NCBI GenBank assembly: GCA_002077045.2
Contig: KZ111142.1
Coordinates: 909,017 to 973,016, forward strand
DNA length: 64,000 nucleotides
DNA from: Rachicladosporium sp. CCFEE 5018
Taxonomy: Eukaryota; Ascomycota; Dothideomycetes; Cladosporiales; Cladosporiaceae
Direction of reading: 5' to 3'
This document shows, one piece after another, positions 20,744 through 31,337 of this stretch. Position 1 is the first letter of the stretch, and each line of letters opens with the position of its first letter. The notes beneath the pieces were generated by a model that was not told where the DNA came from, searched no databases, and was given only the letters and a program-made list of their open reading frames with translations. The position numbers were made by a program, and so were the translations under genes.

Positions 20744-23036
20744 ATGCAGGTCGCCGGCGCCACAGAAGAGCCCCAAACGCTTTTAACGCCTATAGGTAGG
20801 TCGTAGCTGTCCCAATCACCACTGCTCGTTGCAGCTCGTGGTCTTGTGCAACGTGGGTGGATGGCATGCTCCACGCTGGAGGCTTCTATGTCGTGCATGA
20901 ACGCTGGAGGAGATGTCTACGCATTTCAAGCGCCGACTGACATCGTCACAGGATACCAGCCCGGTGATTGTGGCTACTGCAAAGATGCAGACTCAGGTCG
21001 GCGCGCTCCCGATTCCCGTGCGTCTACTTGCACTGCATGAGCTATGACCCTCCAACAGCATATCAACCTGTATTACTTCGACGCTAGCGACAACGAACAA
21101 CATAGGATGAGACTCTCATAGAGCTAACATCGCGCAGGAGCCTCATACTATGCCACGTCGAAGTCGCTNNNNNNNNNNNNNNNNNNNNNNNNNNNNNNNN
21201 NNNNNNNNNNNNNNNNNNNNNNNNNNNNNNNNNNNNNNNNNNNNNNNNNNNNNNNNNNNNNNNNNNNNGTCCCAATCACCACTGCTCGTTGCAGCTCGTG
21301 GTCTTGTGCAACGTGGGTGGATGGCATGCTCCACGCTGGAGGCTTCTATGTCGTGCATGAACGCTGGAGGAGATGTCTACGCATTTCAAGCGCCGACTGA
21401 CATCGTCACAGGATACCAGCCCGGTGATTGTGGCTACTGCAAAGATGCAGACTCAGGTCGGCGCGCTCCCGATTCCCGTGCGTCTACTTGCACTGCATGA
21501 GCTATGACCCTCCAACAGCATATCAACCTGTATTACTTCGACGCTAGCGACAACGAACAACATAGGATGAGACTCTCATAGAGCTAACATCGCGCAGGAG
21601 CCTCATACTATGCCACGTCGAAGTCGCTGGCCCCAGAGCACTACCAGATTCTCATGGACAGAGGATGGAGACGGTATGGCTTACCGACATCGACGCTATG
21701 AGCTCAGCAATATTCGAGCATTAGCTCATACAGCTTTTCAGATCTGGCAGTCTCCTCTACTTGCCTGATGCCGCGAGGTCGTGCTGTCCCCACTATACCA
21801 TAAGGTATGTTTACCCCAGATCCTACGTGATGCACAGGTAGTGACTGATATCGTAGGTTACCAGCCTCCCAGTTTCACGCTGGTAAAGACCAACGACAGA
21901 CACTGCATCGATGGAATCGATATGTACTTGGTGAAAATTACATGAAGGCCTTGCCGAAGAAGCCGAAGACCAGGGAGTTGGTCATGCGAGTGGACACAGT
22001 ATTGCTTGAGCTATGCTGATGACGCCACAGAGAGAAAGCTCGAGACAAAGATATCTTCGACCTCAGTACCACCGTCCATGCACCCGAGACTTCAAATCTA
22101 CCCTCCGACATCGAAACGAAGCCCGATCACACCTTCGAAGTGAAACTCGAATACGATACCTTCACGAACGAGAAGTTCGATCTGTTTTCCGATTACCAGC
22201 AGAACGTCCACCATGAATCTCCCACCGAAACGACGAAGTCCGGTTTCCGCCGCTTCCTCTGCGAGTCGACCTTGCAACGCCGCACAGATGCCTCCGGCAA
22301 ACGCCTCGGAAGCTACCATCATTGCTACCGCCTCGATGGACGCCTTATTGCAATGTCAGTCCTCGACCTCCTGCCACATGCCGTGAGTGGCGTGTACTTC
22401 ATCTACCACCGGGACTTCGAGAAGTGGAGTCTTGGCAAGCTGTCTGCACTTCGGGAGCTGGCCTTGGCGTTAGATGAGGGCTATGAGTACTACTATATGG
22501 GCTACTATATCCACAGCTGCATGAAGATGCGGTATAAGGGCACTTATAGGCCACAGTATGTGCTTGACTTTGATGACCTAGAGTGGGATTTGCTGGACGA
22601 CCGGATGAAGGAGCTGATGGAGAAGAGGAAGTGGGTCAGTATGTCGAGAGAGCGAGTCCTTCTTCGTGCGCAGGCGAGCAGCAGCAGCTCCGACGTTTCG
22701 GACGTCGTCGTCGTCACCGAAAACGGCGAGAAGAAGCACGACGTCGCAGATTTCTATCCAACCTACCAGTACCCCTCAGCTCTGGAAGCCACCAACTCTG
22801 GCCTCTCCCTCATCACCCTCGGCATGCCTGGCGTCATGCTCGACCCACCTCCCAACCTCGGCCGCATGCGTCTGCGTCTCGGACCCGCAACGCCAATCAT
22901 GCGCATGGATGATATCGTGGCCTGGACGATGGGTCATGTAAAGGACAGAGCGACGATCAAGGGTATCGTGGCAGAGCTGGCAGCTTGTCTGGGGGATGAG
23001 ATGACGCGGAAGGTCGTTGTAGACTTTGGTCGATAG
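20744..23036 (+). CDS. ATE1: Arginyl-tRNA-protein transferase 1
   Basis: Exons 20744-20795, 20952-20996 (or its duplicate 21412-21456), 21598-21673, 21742-21804, 21857-21976 and 22031-23036; 453 aa once the duplicated block is counted once. ATE1 transfers Arg from Arg-tRNA to N-terminal Asp/Glu (and oxidised Cys) of proteins, marking them for N-degron proteolysis. The N-terminal domain has the essential Cys elements GDCGYC and SCCPHYTIR; LMDRGWRRSGSLLYLP and FHAGKDQRQTLHRWNRYV follow. The C-terminal acyltransferase-like domain has SVLDLLPHAVSGVYFIYH, YEYYYMGYYIHSC and MRYKGTYRPQYVLD. Exon 1 (MQVAGATEEPQTLLTPIG) fits the usual fungal N-terminus. The 100-N gap falls inside the gene and is best explained as an assembly error, so the gene is probably intact. 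Confidence 0.93.
20809..21168 (+). repeat. 360-bp direct repeat, copy 1 (left of gap)
   Basis: Matches 21269-21628 over its full length at a constant offset of 460, and ends exactly at the N run. It carries part of ATE1 intron 1, exon 2, intron 2 and the first 31 bases of exon 3. This is most likely the overlapping end of one contig. Confidence 0.95.
21169..21268. other. Assembly gap of exactly 100 N
   Basis: A run of exactly 100 N, the usual placeholder for a gap of unknown size. It lies between two identical 360-bp blocks, so real missing sequence is doubtful. Confidence 0.98.
21269..21628 (+). repeat. 360-bp direct repeat, copy 2 (right of gap)
   Basis: Begins at the first base after the N run and duplicates 20809-21168. 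Reading from this copy into unique sequence gives intact ATE1 exons 2 and 3. Confidence 0.95.
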
Positions 23037-23500
23037 GCTCGGCTTCTGCTTAATTCGCGACGGGGATATCTTGCATAGGGGCGAGAATGAGGGACAAGCG
23101 TTGTGTGGAGGTGTCGCGACTGGATGCAAGAGCTTGAACTGATTCAATGTTATGCTGTATCGAGCTCAGATCGTCTATAGACCCTATATTGCAGATCTCC
23201 CAAGCATCGACGGCTCAAGACTGGTGGTCGTCCACGTCTCCAGGCCGCATGAATGGCGCGGTCGCACCTCGTACGAGCGGCTTATTGATTACGGCGACCG
23301 CACTTCCATGACGCGCGGAATAACTGAGAGCAGTGGCTATATTGCCACAGTCTTATCTGATGCACACTTGTTGGTCCAAGTCAGCATGATCGGTTTGCGA
23401 AACCGTCTGGGACTTGGAGTCGACTCGAAGGCTCCACAGATCAGATTGGATCATCGTCATATCTCGATCCCGGTTGCTACATTTCGCGTTTCTCCCGTCC
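23037..23500. other. Convergent intergenic spacer
   Basis: 3' ends of ATE1 and the AAA ATPase gene; no feature seen. Confidence 0.35.
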
Positions 23501-26500
23501 TCATCGCACTCGCCCCTCGTCTCCCTCTTTTCCCTTCCCATCAGCCTCTGGTGCCATGCCAAAGCCAAGACCGCTCTTCTTTCGCCGTCCTCGCCGATCG
23601 CCATACTGCTCGTCAAACTTCCGAATAGCGGTGAGTGTTCGCATGTCCTCACTGACACTTGCTGATATCTCCGCTATGGCCTTGTCGAAATGAGACGTCG
23701 TCAACACTCGCCGCTCAGGCTTTTGCGGGGCCTTTGGTGGTGGGGAGAAAGGTCGGAGATTGCTCGTCGAAGAAGCGTCACTAACTATGCTGCTAGGCTC
23801 TGCGTCTTTATTTGACTCGGACTCAGCTGACTGCGGAGTCTGCTCACCGTCCTTCGCAGCAGCGGCCTTCTCAATACCCTCCTTGACAGCTGTTAACGCA
23901 GCTGCCACACAGAGGTTCTTCAGATCGCTACCAGAGTACAGCGGCGTCTTCTCTGCTAGTGCGGTCAAATCAACATCTTCAGCCAATTGCTCGCCCTTGA
24001 GATGGATCTTCAAAATCGCCTCTCGATCCTCCTTCCTGGGCAGGTCGACTAACACCCGTCTGGGCAGACGCCTCAGGACCGCATCGTCTAAGTCGAATGG
24101 TCGGTTGCTTGCTACCATCATAAATACGCCATGCTCGCTCATGCCATCCCACTCCCGCAAGAATTGATTGATGATCTCCCTGTGCGTGTTCCTGTTCCCT
24201 CCACCTCCTCCATCTCGGGAGCCGAAGATAGCGTCAGCTTCGTCGATGAACACGATACATGGGCTAAGCTTCTTGGCGAGCGAGAATACTGCTCGGACCA
24301 TCTTCTCGCCCTCGCCAACATATTTCTCGTAGATCTGCGCACCTGACACTTCGAGGACGGTGTTGTTGCTCTCCTTCGCCACAGCTTTGGCTAGTAAAGT
24401 CTTACCTGTGCCTGGCGGACCATAGAGTAGGAGGCCAGTCAGTCGGTCATTGGCTAGAACTCCATACTCGAACTCCTTCGGTCGAAGCAGGGAGAGCGTG
24501 GTCATGTTCTTGAGCGCTTCGATTGTTGACTCTGGGGCGTGCACGTCGGCAAACCCAGTCTTGATCGTCGTCGGATCTACCACACCATGAAGCAGGCGGG
24601 TCTCATGCGGATTTGCGTTCTTGCGCAGGCGCTCTAGCTTGGCGGCACGGAAAGCGTTGTTCAAGGCTTCGGTAGGAGTCTTAAGGTCGGCGCTTGAAGT
24701 ACTAGCGCCGCGTGTACTAGGCTTGATGGTAGCCGATACTGGGCGATGTTGCCAAGAGAGATAGGCGTGTGTCGAATGGTCTGCTCGTGCTAGGATAGCC
24801 GTTGCAATGCCAAGATGTATAGGCTGCATCACATCGGCAATGAGAAGGGTCTGCGTCAGTCCGATGGCCGTGAGCACAAGACGCTGGATCATGTCCTGGT
24901 TCAGCACTTTTTCGCTCAAGATGTTCGTGCCTGGCAAGCGCAGAGCAGCCAGCTTGTTGGTGCAGTCCCTGATCGTGAGATCAGGCTGACTGAGCCGACG
25001 CAACATGCTTCGAATATGTCGCATGTTGATCTCCACGATTCGCGGATATGATGGATCATCGAATATGACTCCAGTCGGCATTGGGGGTGCGCTGGCCCTG
25101 AAGCTGGCCCGCTCGTTTGTGTCCATATTGTGTAATGGTGGAGTGATCGTCAATCGGAACGGAGAGTCCTCGGAGGCGTCTAGCAGGCTTTCAATGGGTC
25201 CCTCTACGTTCTGTGCGGTAGTAGCAATGATTACAACCTGCTCTCCAATGCGTCGTCTCTTCTGCACAGCTTGCACGAGGCGCTGAATAATTGTCTCGCC
25301 CAATCGCGATGATGTGATGGCTTCTAGGTCTCGAATGTGGACGACTGTGCGTTTGTTCGACGAACGCTCGACACTCGCAACCTCACTGCTTGCTGTCGCG
25401 CTGCCGAATCTGAATGGCAGCTTCGAACGTTTTACGCGGCCAATCTTACTCGCCAAGTCCACCACTGCTTTGGTGGCCTCTGATTGGATCGTAGCGACTT
25501 GCTCGGCGGCTTCGCTTGGGTTGTCTCCTGACATTGACTCTGATTGGCCAGGCGAAGAAGCCTCTCTTCTCACTGATGGCGCATCGAGTATGCTGTCCAG
25601 CGAAGCAGCCAGCCGTGCATCGTCCCAAGTCACGAACTCGCTCGTCGAGCTCGAGTCGGACTTCTTCCTTGGCTGCGGCGACCGTTGCGCGGCGAAGGGA
25701 TTACCGCCCATGCCATTCATAGGCACAGGCATGATGCTGACGCCTGCAACGCCCATACCTCCCAATAACTTTCGTATCCGACTCTGTGAGTCTGAAAGCG
25801 CCCGATGAAGCTTATCGAACCGTTCCGGGCCACCAGGTCCGGGCGATGGTCCACTTGATTCATCGGCGTCATCTTCGTCGTCCTCTTGCTCTTCGCGAGC
25901 CAAACTTTCGAATCCAGTACCATGATTACCTTCCCTGATCCTCATCCCAGAAGCTACAGCGCCGTCAAATGCATCGTATGCCAACGCCGAGAACGATCCC
26001 GGCGAATCCTTGTTCTCTCCAACGTAGTCCGCAGTCAGATCCGCAAGGTCATTGGCGTCCAATCGCAAGAGATCAGCCCGTAGCATCCCAGCGAGACTCT
26101 GTACGTGCCGATCCATTTCCGCGTGTGCGTTCATGTCCGGACAGTGCAGATGTATGTCTGTCCTCGACGCCGCATGACTGGATGCTGCACCTGCATCTCC
26201 GGCAAGCGAGAAAGCAGCTCTAGTAGCAGCTTCGGTTTCTAGCAGAGACCAGACTAGCGGATCGAAGTTCATGCCATCATGAAGCGCCGCAGGAGGAGGC
26301 CCGAAGGAGAAGCCCAGACTCTTCGACTCTTTCTTCGATGCCTTCTCATCAGGTGACCGTATGTTCTGGCTGAACAACCCAATCCCTGGGACTGCTCTCG
26401 AAGCCCATTCCTTGTCTTCCTCCTCACTCACCTCCCTTGCGCTCTCCTTGCCAACCTCGCCATCAGCAGGATACCCAGGTACGCTGAACAACTTCGCTCC

Positions 26501-26911
26501 TGTCTCAACGTCGACGCATTCAAGCGTTCTCGTCACCGCCTCATCCCCCTTCGCCTGCACAGCCCCATCATCATATAGTCTCACATTGTCCTTCAAGAAC
26601 CACTCCGGCAACGGCGGCGGCCGCGGGACATCGGGTTTGCTACTCCGTCGCTGCACCCGTTGCCTCAGCGGCTTTCTCGCATCTCCATGGTCCCAAGGCG
26701 ACACTACTGGTTCCCGCGAAGTTTCTGCAGCCGCTCGTCGCTCTCTCTCAAACTCTCGCTGCTCATCTGCACTCCTGGGATCGCCGTTTGGAGGTTTGGC
26801 TTCGGAGAAAGTTGGAGCGCTAGTCTGGAAGAGGCGGGATTGCGGTACACGAGAGCGAGAGTGCGCGCGGAGTTGACTCAGGCGCGAGGTGTGCCGGGCA
26901 ATGGAGCGCAT
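23501..26911 (-). CDS. Msp1/ATAD1-like mitochondrial AAA ATPase, long fungal form
   Basis: Intronless 1136-aa frame. The N-terminus is rich in Arg/Ser and lacks acids (MRSIARHTSRLSQLRAHSRS), a mitochondrial presequence; FQTSA may mark cleavage. About 750 residues of charged, partly disordered sequence follow, with an internal helical domain (LPGTNILSEKVLNQDMI; HLGIATAILARADHSTHAYL). The AAA module lies at about 780-1030: linker TGFADVHAPESTIEALKNMT, Walker A GPPGTGKT (~830), pore loop EKYVGEGE, Walker B IVFIDEADAIF (~890), and an Arg-rich sensor stretch RRLPRRVLVDLP. This matches the Msp1 clade, which extracts mislocalised membrane proteins. The long N-terminal region suggests a different location (matrix or inner membrane) from true Msp1, whose N-terminus is only a short anchor. 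Confidence 0.88.
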   Translation of the reverse strand: MRSIARHTSRLSQLRAHSRSRVPQSRLFQTSAPTFSEAKPPNGDPRSADEQREFERERRAAAETSREPVVSPWDHGDARKPLRQRVQRRSSKPDVPRPPPLPEWFLKDNVRLYDDGAVQAKGDEAVTRTLECVDVETGAKLFSVPGYPADGEVGKESAREVSEEEDKEWASRAVPGIGLFSQNIRSPDEKASKKESKSLGFSFGPPPAALHDGMNFDPLVWSLLETEAATRAAFSLAGDAGAASSHAASRTDIHLHCPDMNAHAEMDRHVQSLAGMLRADLLRLDANDLADLTADYVGENKDSPGSFSALAYDAFDGAVASGMRIREGNHGTGFESLAREEQEDDEDDADESSGPSPGPGGPERFDKLHRALSDSQSRIRKLLGGMGVAGVSIMPVPMNGMGGNPFAAQRSPQPRKKSDSSSTSEFVTWDDARLAASLDSILDAPSVRREASSPGQSESMSGDNPSEAAEQVATIQSEATKAVVDLASKIGRVKRSKLPFRFGSATASSEVASVERSSNKRTVVHIRDLEAITSSRLGETIIQRLVQAVQKRRRIGEQVVIIATTAQNVEGPIESLLDASEDSPFRLTITPPLHNMDTNERASFRASAPPMPTGVIFDDPSYPRIVEINMRHIRSMLRRLSQPDLTIRDCTNKLAALRLPGTNILSEKVLNQDMIQRLVLTAIGLTQTLLIADVMQPIHLGIATAILARADHSTHAYLSWQHRPVSATIKPSTRGASTSSADLKTPTEALNNAFRAAKLERLRKNANPHETRLLHGVVDPTTIKTGFADVHAPESTIEALKNMTTLSLLRPKEFEYGVLANDRLTGLLLYGPPGTGKTLLAKAVAKESNNTVLEVSGAQIYEKYVGEGEKMVRAVFSLAKKLSPCIVFIDEADAIFGSRDGGGGGNRNTHREIINQFLREWDGMSEHGVFMMVASNRPFDLDDAVLRRLPRRVLVDLPRKEDREAILKIHLKGEQLAEDVDLTALAEKTPLYSGSDLKNLCVAAALTAVKEGIEKAAAAKDGEQTPQSAESESNKDAEPSSIVSDASSTSNLRPFSPPPKAPQKPERRVLTTSHFDKAIAEISASVSEDMRTLTAIRKFDEQYGDRRGRRKKSGLGFGMAPEADGKGKEGDEGRVR

Positions 26912-27293
26912 CAGGAGGATATACGTGGACGTTCAGAGAAAGTACGATGGAGGTTCATGTGTATGTGAACTATTTGTGAGGCTCAACGGCTGGTCCCGCT
27001 CGGTGACACTGCAACCCTGCTTCGACTGCGTTCTGTAGTGCAATGTCCCATATGAACAGACATCGAGCATGATCTCAACGCAGTCAACAAAATCTGATCG
27101 ATTGCGGCAGTCGTGCGCTGATCGAAGGCGCTTTCTATGTACCAATTAATCTTGCTGTGAAATCGACTAATCCCGCCGGAGCTGTCAGTCCTCCCCAAAG
27201 GGTGCAGCACAACAATCCACACCGAAGCACTCTCTGCTATCAGAATTGACGTGTATCTGCTATGATCGGGTGACATGTATCTCCGCGCTCCGC
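26912..27293. other. Intergenic spacer upstream of AAA ATPase
   Basis: About 380 bases, promoter side of the AAA ATPase gene and 3' side of the next leftward gene. No feature seen. Confidence 0.3.
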
Positions 27294-29086
27294 TCACCCG
27301 GAATGAGGCCAATTGGCGGACCAGGTCGTCCTGAATGTACGTGGGTCCTCAAATGCCACATTTCGAAAGACCTCCACGGTGAGGTATATTCGCGCGATTG
27401 CGTAGACTCCGCAAGAAGTGTGGAAAATTAGACTCGACCAAAACATTGTGCGCTTGGTTTGATGAATTGTCAGCGCGGCTACGAAAGGTAGTACAACAAT
27501 GAGAGACGGCAGGACTGTCGTCGTGAGCGCTGTGACTTTCCACAAGACTTGCTCGGTAGCAGTGGGGAATTGATAGTTCCGCGCGATGCAGTGGATACTG
27601 CCGAACATAGTGGCCATCACCTGAACCACTATGATTCCCTTTACCACTAAGTCGCCCTTGTTGCGATCGTCGACTTGATCTCTCGTGATGTCGGGCAGTC
27701 TGTCGATGATCCCGGACTTCCGGGCGTACAGCAGCGGGCAAGCGTCCAAAATCCAGACGTTCCCTTGCAGAGCTATAAGGTTGAAAAACCACGGTGCGTA
27801 ACCTCTCACACATTCCGATTTTTCCCATGCTGTATCGAATTAATCGAGATATGGACCCTGCAAGCACCGTATCGACAAGCCGCACATGATTCCCGTCGGG
27901 AGCCCAGGGACTTGGCCCAAGCAAAGCAGCATCTGCCATCTCTCTCGCAATCCATGAGGCTGCACTCCATCTCGGATGTGAAGCCAGCGATTCAAGTTGG
28001 TCGCGCATCGGACTCTTGTTGACTTCATCGCTTGACGGCGGAACGGCCGGGGATCTCCTAGTGCACTGCGTTTCAATCATTTGCTGTGCAGCTTTCCCTG
28101 CGCAGGATCCCCCGGTGTGTCCCTCTCACATACCGCATCTCTTTCGGAGATGGCATGGCTTGCGCGGCTGTCACTGCGAATGATGTTCATATCCTCCTCG
28201 GAAGTCTTTTCCAAGATCGTAGGAGGCGCGACACAGGGCGGCTAGATCGCTGGTACCATTGAACCATCTTGCATTACGCCGGAGCGGACCGTATATTTGC
28301 TCCCCTTTGCTGCGAATCCGGAAGCACCAGTCTGTACATCGACCTCTGAAACGGACGGCGGCGCGGTAGGACGATTGATCGGGTCGTCAGATAAAGCACG
28401 CGTACTATTTGCTGCAATCGTGTGCCCGCTTTCCACCGCCTCTGGGCCATAAGCGCCGCTAAGGCGGTTTGAGCCATGCCCGATTGAGGAGGAAACGTAC
28501 TGCCCGGATACGTCCTGGGAGTGAGCTGTTAGGGTGGATTGCTGCTCTCCAGTGCGCCGGAAATGTGAAGGCGTAGTTTCGGCTTCTTCGAACTTGATGG
28601 CGAAGCCCCCGATGTTGGCGAGAAAGGTATGCGCAACACTCCACTCCACACCATCTTCTTGCGCGAGATCCTTGGTGTGAATTCTCGCGGAGCAACGATC
28701 ACTATAAGACTTGCCTAAGATGTACTCCGGAATGACTAGAGTGACCAGCATCCACCTCAACTTCGTCAAAAGTCTCGTTACCCGTCGCCGCCACGCCTGT
28801 CTCGTAGTTTGCGGCGTAGACTGCCTGGGTACATTGAGGTGCTGAACAGTCCAGGTACAGAGGAGTGATGTGCTCGGGCAGCTCCATATGATGTCCGAGG
28901 TCCCTCGGGTGATTGGAGAGGTCACGAACCCGACCACCTCTTGCGGCAGCGTGCAATTTGTGTGAAAGGTAATCATGGAGGCATTTGCAAATGGGAACTG
29001 GAGAAGCAGACTTACTTGATGTCTCCGATAGAGAAGAAAGACCTGATCTGCGTACGCGCGACAATCATGACACAACTGTTATCCAT
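27294..29086 (-). CDS. Fungal multi-pass membrane protein, gene structure only partly resolved
   Basis: Three open pieces match in order an uncharacterised filamentous-fungal membrane family. A likely first exon, 29086 to about 29020 (MDNSCVMIVARTQIRSFF), ends at a GTAAGT donor. The main piece (~28950-28242) has VVGFVTSPITRGTSDIIWSC, CTWTVQHLNVP, WMLVTLVIPEYILGKSY and VEWSVAHTFLANIGGFAIKF. The last piece (27809-27294) has GIIDRLPDITRDQVDDRNKG, DLVVKGIIVVQVMATMF and the terminal block IARIYLTVEVFRNVAFEDP, all family hallmarks. Between about 28240 and 27810 I could not find clean splice sites that join the frames, and the Ser-rich insert after FAIKF is unusual. It may be intact with unseen introns or partly decayed. 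Function unknown. Confidence 0.6.
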
Positions 29087-29566
29087 CAGGCTATCAGCCT
29101 CAGCCGTGCCTGGCCTCCATACCTTAGATGGACCATGCGTGCGGGAGCGCATATGCAGGGCCATGGAGCGAAGAACGAGCAACAGTGGGCGCGCTAACAG
29201 CACCAAAGGCAGCCATAGTTAATCGCTGAGAGGTCATGATAGAAGCAACGACGCCGAACGAGGTCGTGAAGTCGAAGGAAGTGTCGAGGTACATATAGTC
29301 CAAGTGTAGGTGCTCCACCGTAAAGTTTGAACTCCTCCCCGTTCTCCATGCAAGTGAGCCGAGACAATGACGTCTCATTGTGTACAACTTCCCACGTGTT
29401 TTCCTGTTCTCGACCCGTCCCAAACCCCTCCAATGCCTCCAACCCCCCAAACAGCCACAATGGCTCCCCCTTCCCCATTATGCCCCTCCCCTCCCTCGTC
29501 TCCCATCTGACCACCGCCCTCCCCTTCCTGACCCAGCTTCCCGCCCTTTACGCTGCCATGCCCTCT
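29087..29566. promoter_or_regulatory. Divergent intergenic region
   Basis: Lies between two outward-facing genes. The right part (29400-29480) is very C/T-rich (for example CCCCTCCCCTCCCTCG near 29484), consistent with a fungal promoter and leader. An in-frame upstream ATG at 29480 exists, but the downstream ATG at 29567 fits the family better. Confidence 0.4.
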
Positions 29567-30346
29567 ATGAGCGACTACAACATCTCTGACGCCGCTATCA
29601 AAGCTATGCCCGAGAAAGAACGCCTCGCGCAAGCTGCATCTGCTTCGCAAGCAGCGCAGCAGGCGCAGGGGTTGGCTGATACGTTGCGTAAGAAAGCCGC
29701 CGTAATCACGGACCCAGTCGAGCGAAATAGGATCTTGAGTGAAGCTTATGATCGGGAGATCGAGGCACATGGGAATAGTAAGAAAGCGCGACTGCTTAGT
29801 TCTGGTGGATTTCAGGGCGCGGTGGGCGGTGCGGGAATTGGAGGTGCTGTGGGAGTTGGGTTGGGGACCGTGGTCGGCACGGTTGTGGGCACAGTTGCTA
29901 CTATCCCCACGACACTTGTTGGTGGACTAGTGGGAGGTGGTGTCGGTGCGTTGCATGGCCCGTGGATCAAGCTACAGAAGATCGGTAAAGGTGGCGCGAA
30001 GAAGGAAGAGGTCGTGCAGGTACCTGAAGCTGCTGTGCGGAGCGGCGCTGTCATTGTGAACGAGAAGACTGGAGAAGCCACAGTGAGGGACCCTGAAGCT
30101 TTGAAGAAAGCAAGTGAGCAGACTGCAGGAGCGGCAGAACAGGCCGAGGAGCTGAAGGAGCAGCAAAGCGGGACGCCAAAGAAGAAGCCTAGAAAGCTGC
30201 AGGTCAGAAGCTCTGCGCAGATCCAACGCGAAGAACAGGAGCAGAAAGCGGAGCAGGCGAAGACAGAGGAAAGGAAGGAAGAGAAGAAGAGGAAGCCTGC
30301 GAGGAAATTGGAAGTGAGGTCGAACGGGAAAGCGCAGGCTGCGTGA
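29567..30346 (+). CDS. Conserved fungal glycine-zipper protein
   Basis: 259 aa from the ATG at 29567 (MSDYNISDAAIKAMPEKER); the frame opens further upstream without ATG. Residues ~10-75 are a charged helix (AQQAQGLADTLRKKAAVITD), then HGNSKKARLLSSGGFQG. Residues ~80-135 form a glycine-zipper hairpin: repeated GxxxG (GAGIGGAVGVGLG, TVVGTVVGTV, GGLVGGGVGALHGPWIKL), able to insert in or bind membranes. The C-terminal third is a Lys/Glu/Gln-rich coiled stretch with KKKPRKLQVRSSAQ and a near repeat KRKPARKLEVRSNGK. I recognise the core (zipper followed by HGPWIKL) from uncharacterised Aspergillus-type proteins. Function unknown. Confidence 0.78.
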   Translation: MSDYNISDAAIKAMPEKERLAQAASASQAAQQAQGLADTLRKKAAVITDPVERNRILSEAYDREIEAHGNSKKARLLSSGGFQGAVGGAGIGGAVGVGLGTVVGTVVGTVATIPTTLVGGLVGGGVGALHGPWIKLQKIGKGGAKKEEVVQVPEAAVRSGAVIVNEKTGEATVRDPEALKKASEQTAGAAEQAEELKEQQSGTPKKKPRKLQVRSSAQIQREEQEQKAEQAKTEERKEEKKRKPARKLEVRSNGKAQAA

Positions 30347-31337
30347 GCAAAGCCCCTCTGAGACAGAGGAAGGAGGTCGAGCACTCGACGTGGGCATGGC
30401 AGCCCAATGACCAGGACCAACATTATTTGGATCTTGAAATGGATATGGTGGCTGATCATTCACACGGGTGTTGTCTCCGGGTCGTCAAGCTCACTGTGGT
30501 CACAACATATACTCACTCACCCCGCTAGGCAAGCCCATGGCCGTTCCTTCCTCATGACCATCTCCCTCTGGCACTCCTTCCCGACTTTCCTGGACCTCGC
30601 TGCCGCGAGCTGAGTCGCTCGCTTCGAGCGCGAGCTAGCGGCTGTCGACATCTTAAATTCGACCTCAGAACCTGTGCAAGTGGGACCACCAGCTACACAC
30701 GCACCACGACCGCCTGCGAAGAGGCGGTCATGTCACCAAAGTGAAAATTTTCAGTGATCACGGACCTAAGCTAATAATGCTTCGGAATAGGCAGAGGTGG
30801 TAGCGGCTAGTGCGACGGGCTCATACTGGCCACAGAGCACTTGATGGAGCTACCTTCCCAAGAACATCGATCGCCCGTGATCTTGTTGTGACCGAGCGTC
30901 GGTGCTCCAGTACATCTGCAAAACATCTCTTGGGGTCTCCAGGCGAGGCGATCCAAACCCTGCATCAGAGCACTGTGTCAGAGACGGTGTTCCGAGCATG
31001 GTTTTTCGAATCTGTTAAGATATACAAGATTTTAGCGCTGGCGTTCAGGCAGTTGCTTAATCTGAGCGCGGCATCAAAAGTATGTAGGGAGCAACAGTAC
31101 TGAGGCAAAAGCATTGCGAGTGGAAAAGCTTCATAGCTCTGTACGATCTATACAACCGCCGCTACTATGCAAAGGTCTACCAGTCGTTCGTCCTGTACAG
31201 CCCAATGCACGGATGCTCTCTATACAACCCCATTTCCCTCTCCTCATAAACCAAATACATCAACTCCAGAATGCAAGTCATAAACCAAGGTTATTTCACC
31301 CAACACTCCCCCATCCAAACCTCCCCTTCAACGCCTC
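30347..31337. other. Convergent intergenic region
   Basis: About 1 kb between convergent genes. It includes an imperfect inverted repeat near 30597-30633 (GCTCGCGGCAGCGAGG-type arms around GAGTCGCTCGCTTCGAGCG), possibly a terminator-like hairpin. No coding or tRNA signal was found. Confidence 0.35.

Noticed and set aside
20809..21628. Biological tandem duplication within ATE1
   Set aside because: Full-length identity, abutment to a 100-N placeholder and the perfect fit of the second copy into the gene favour an assembly overlap.
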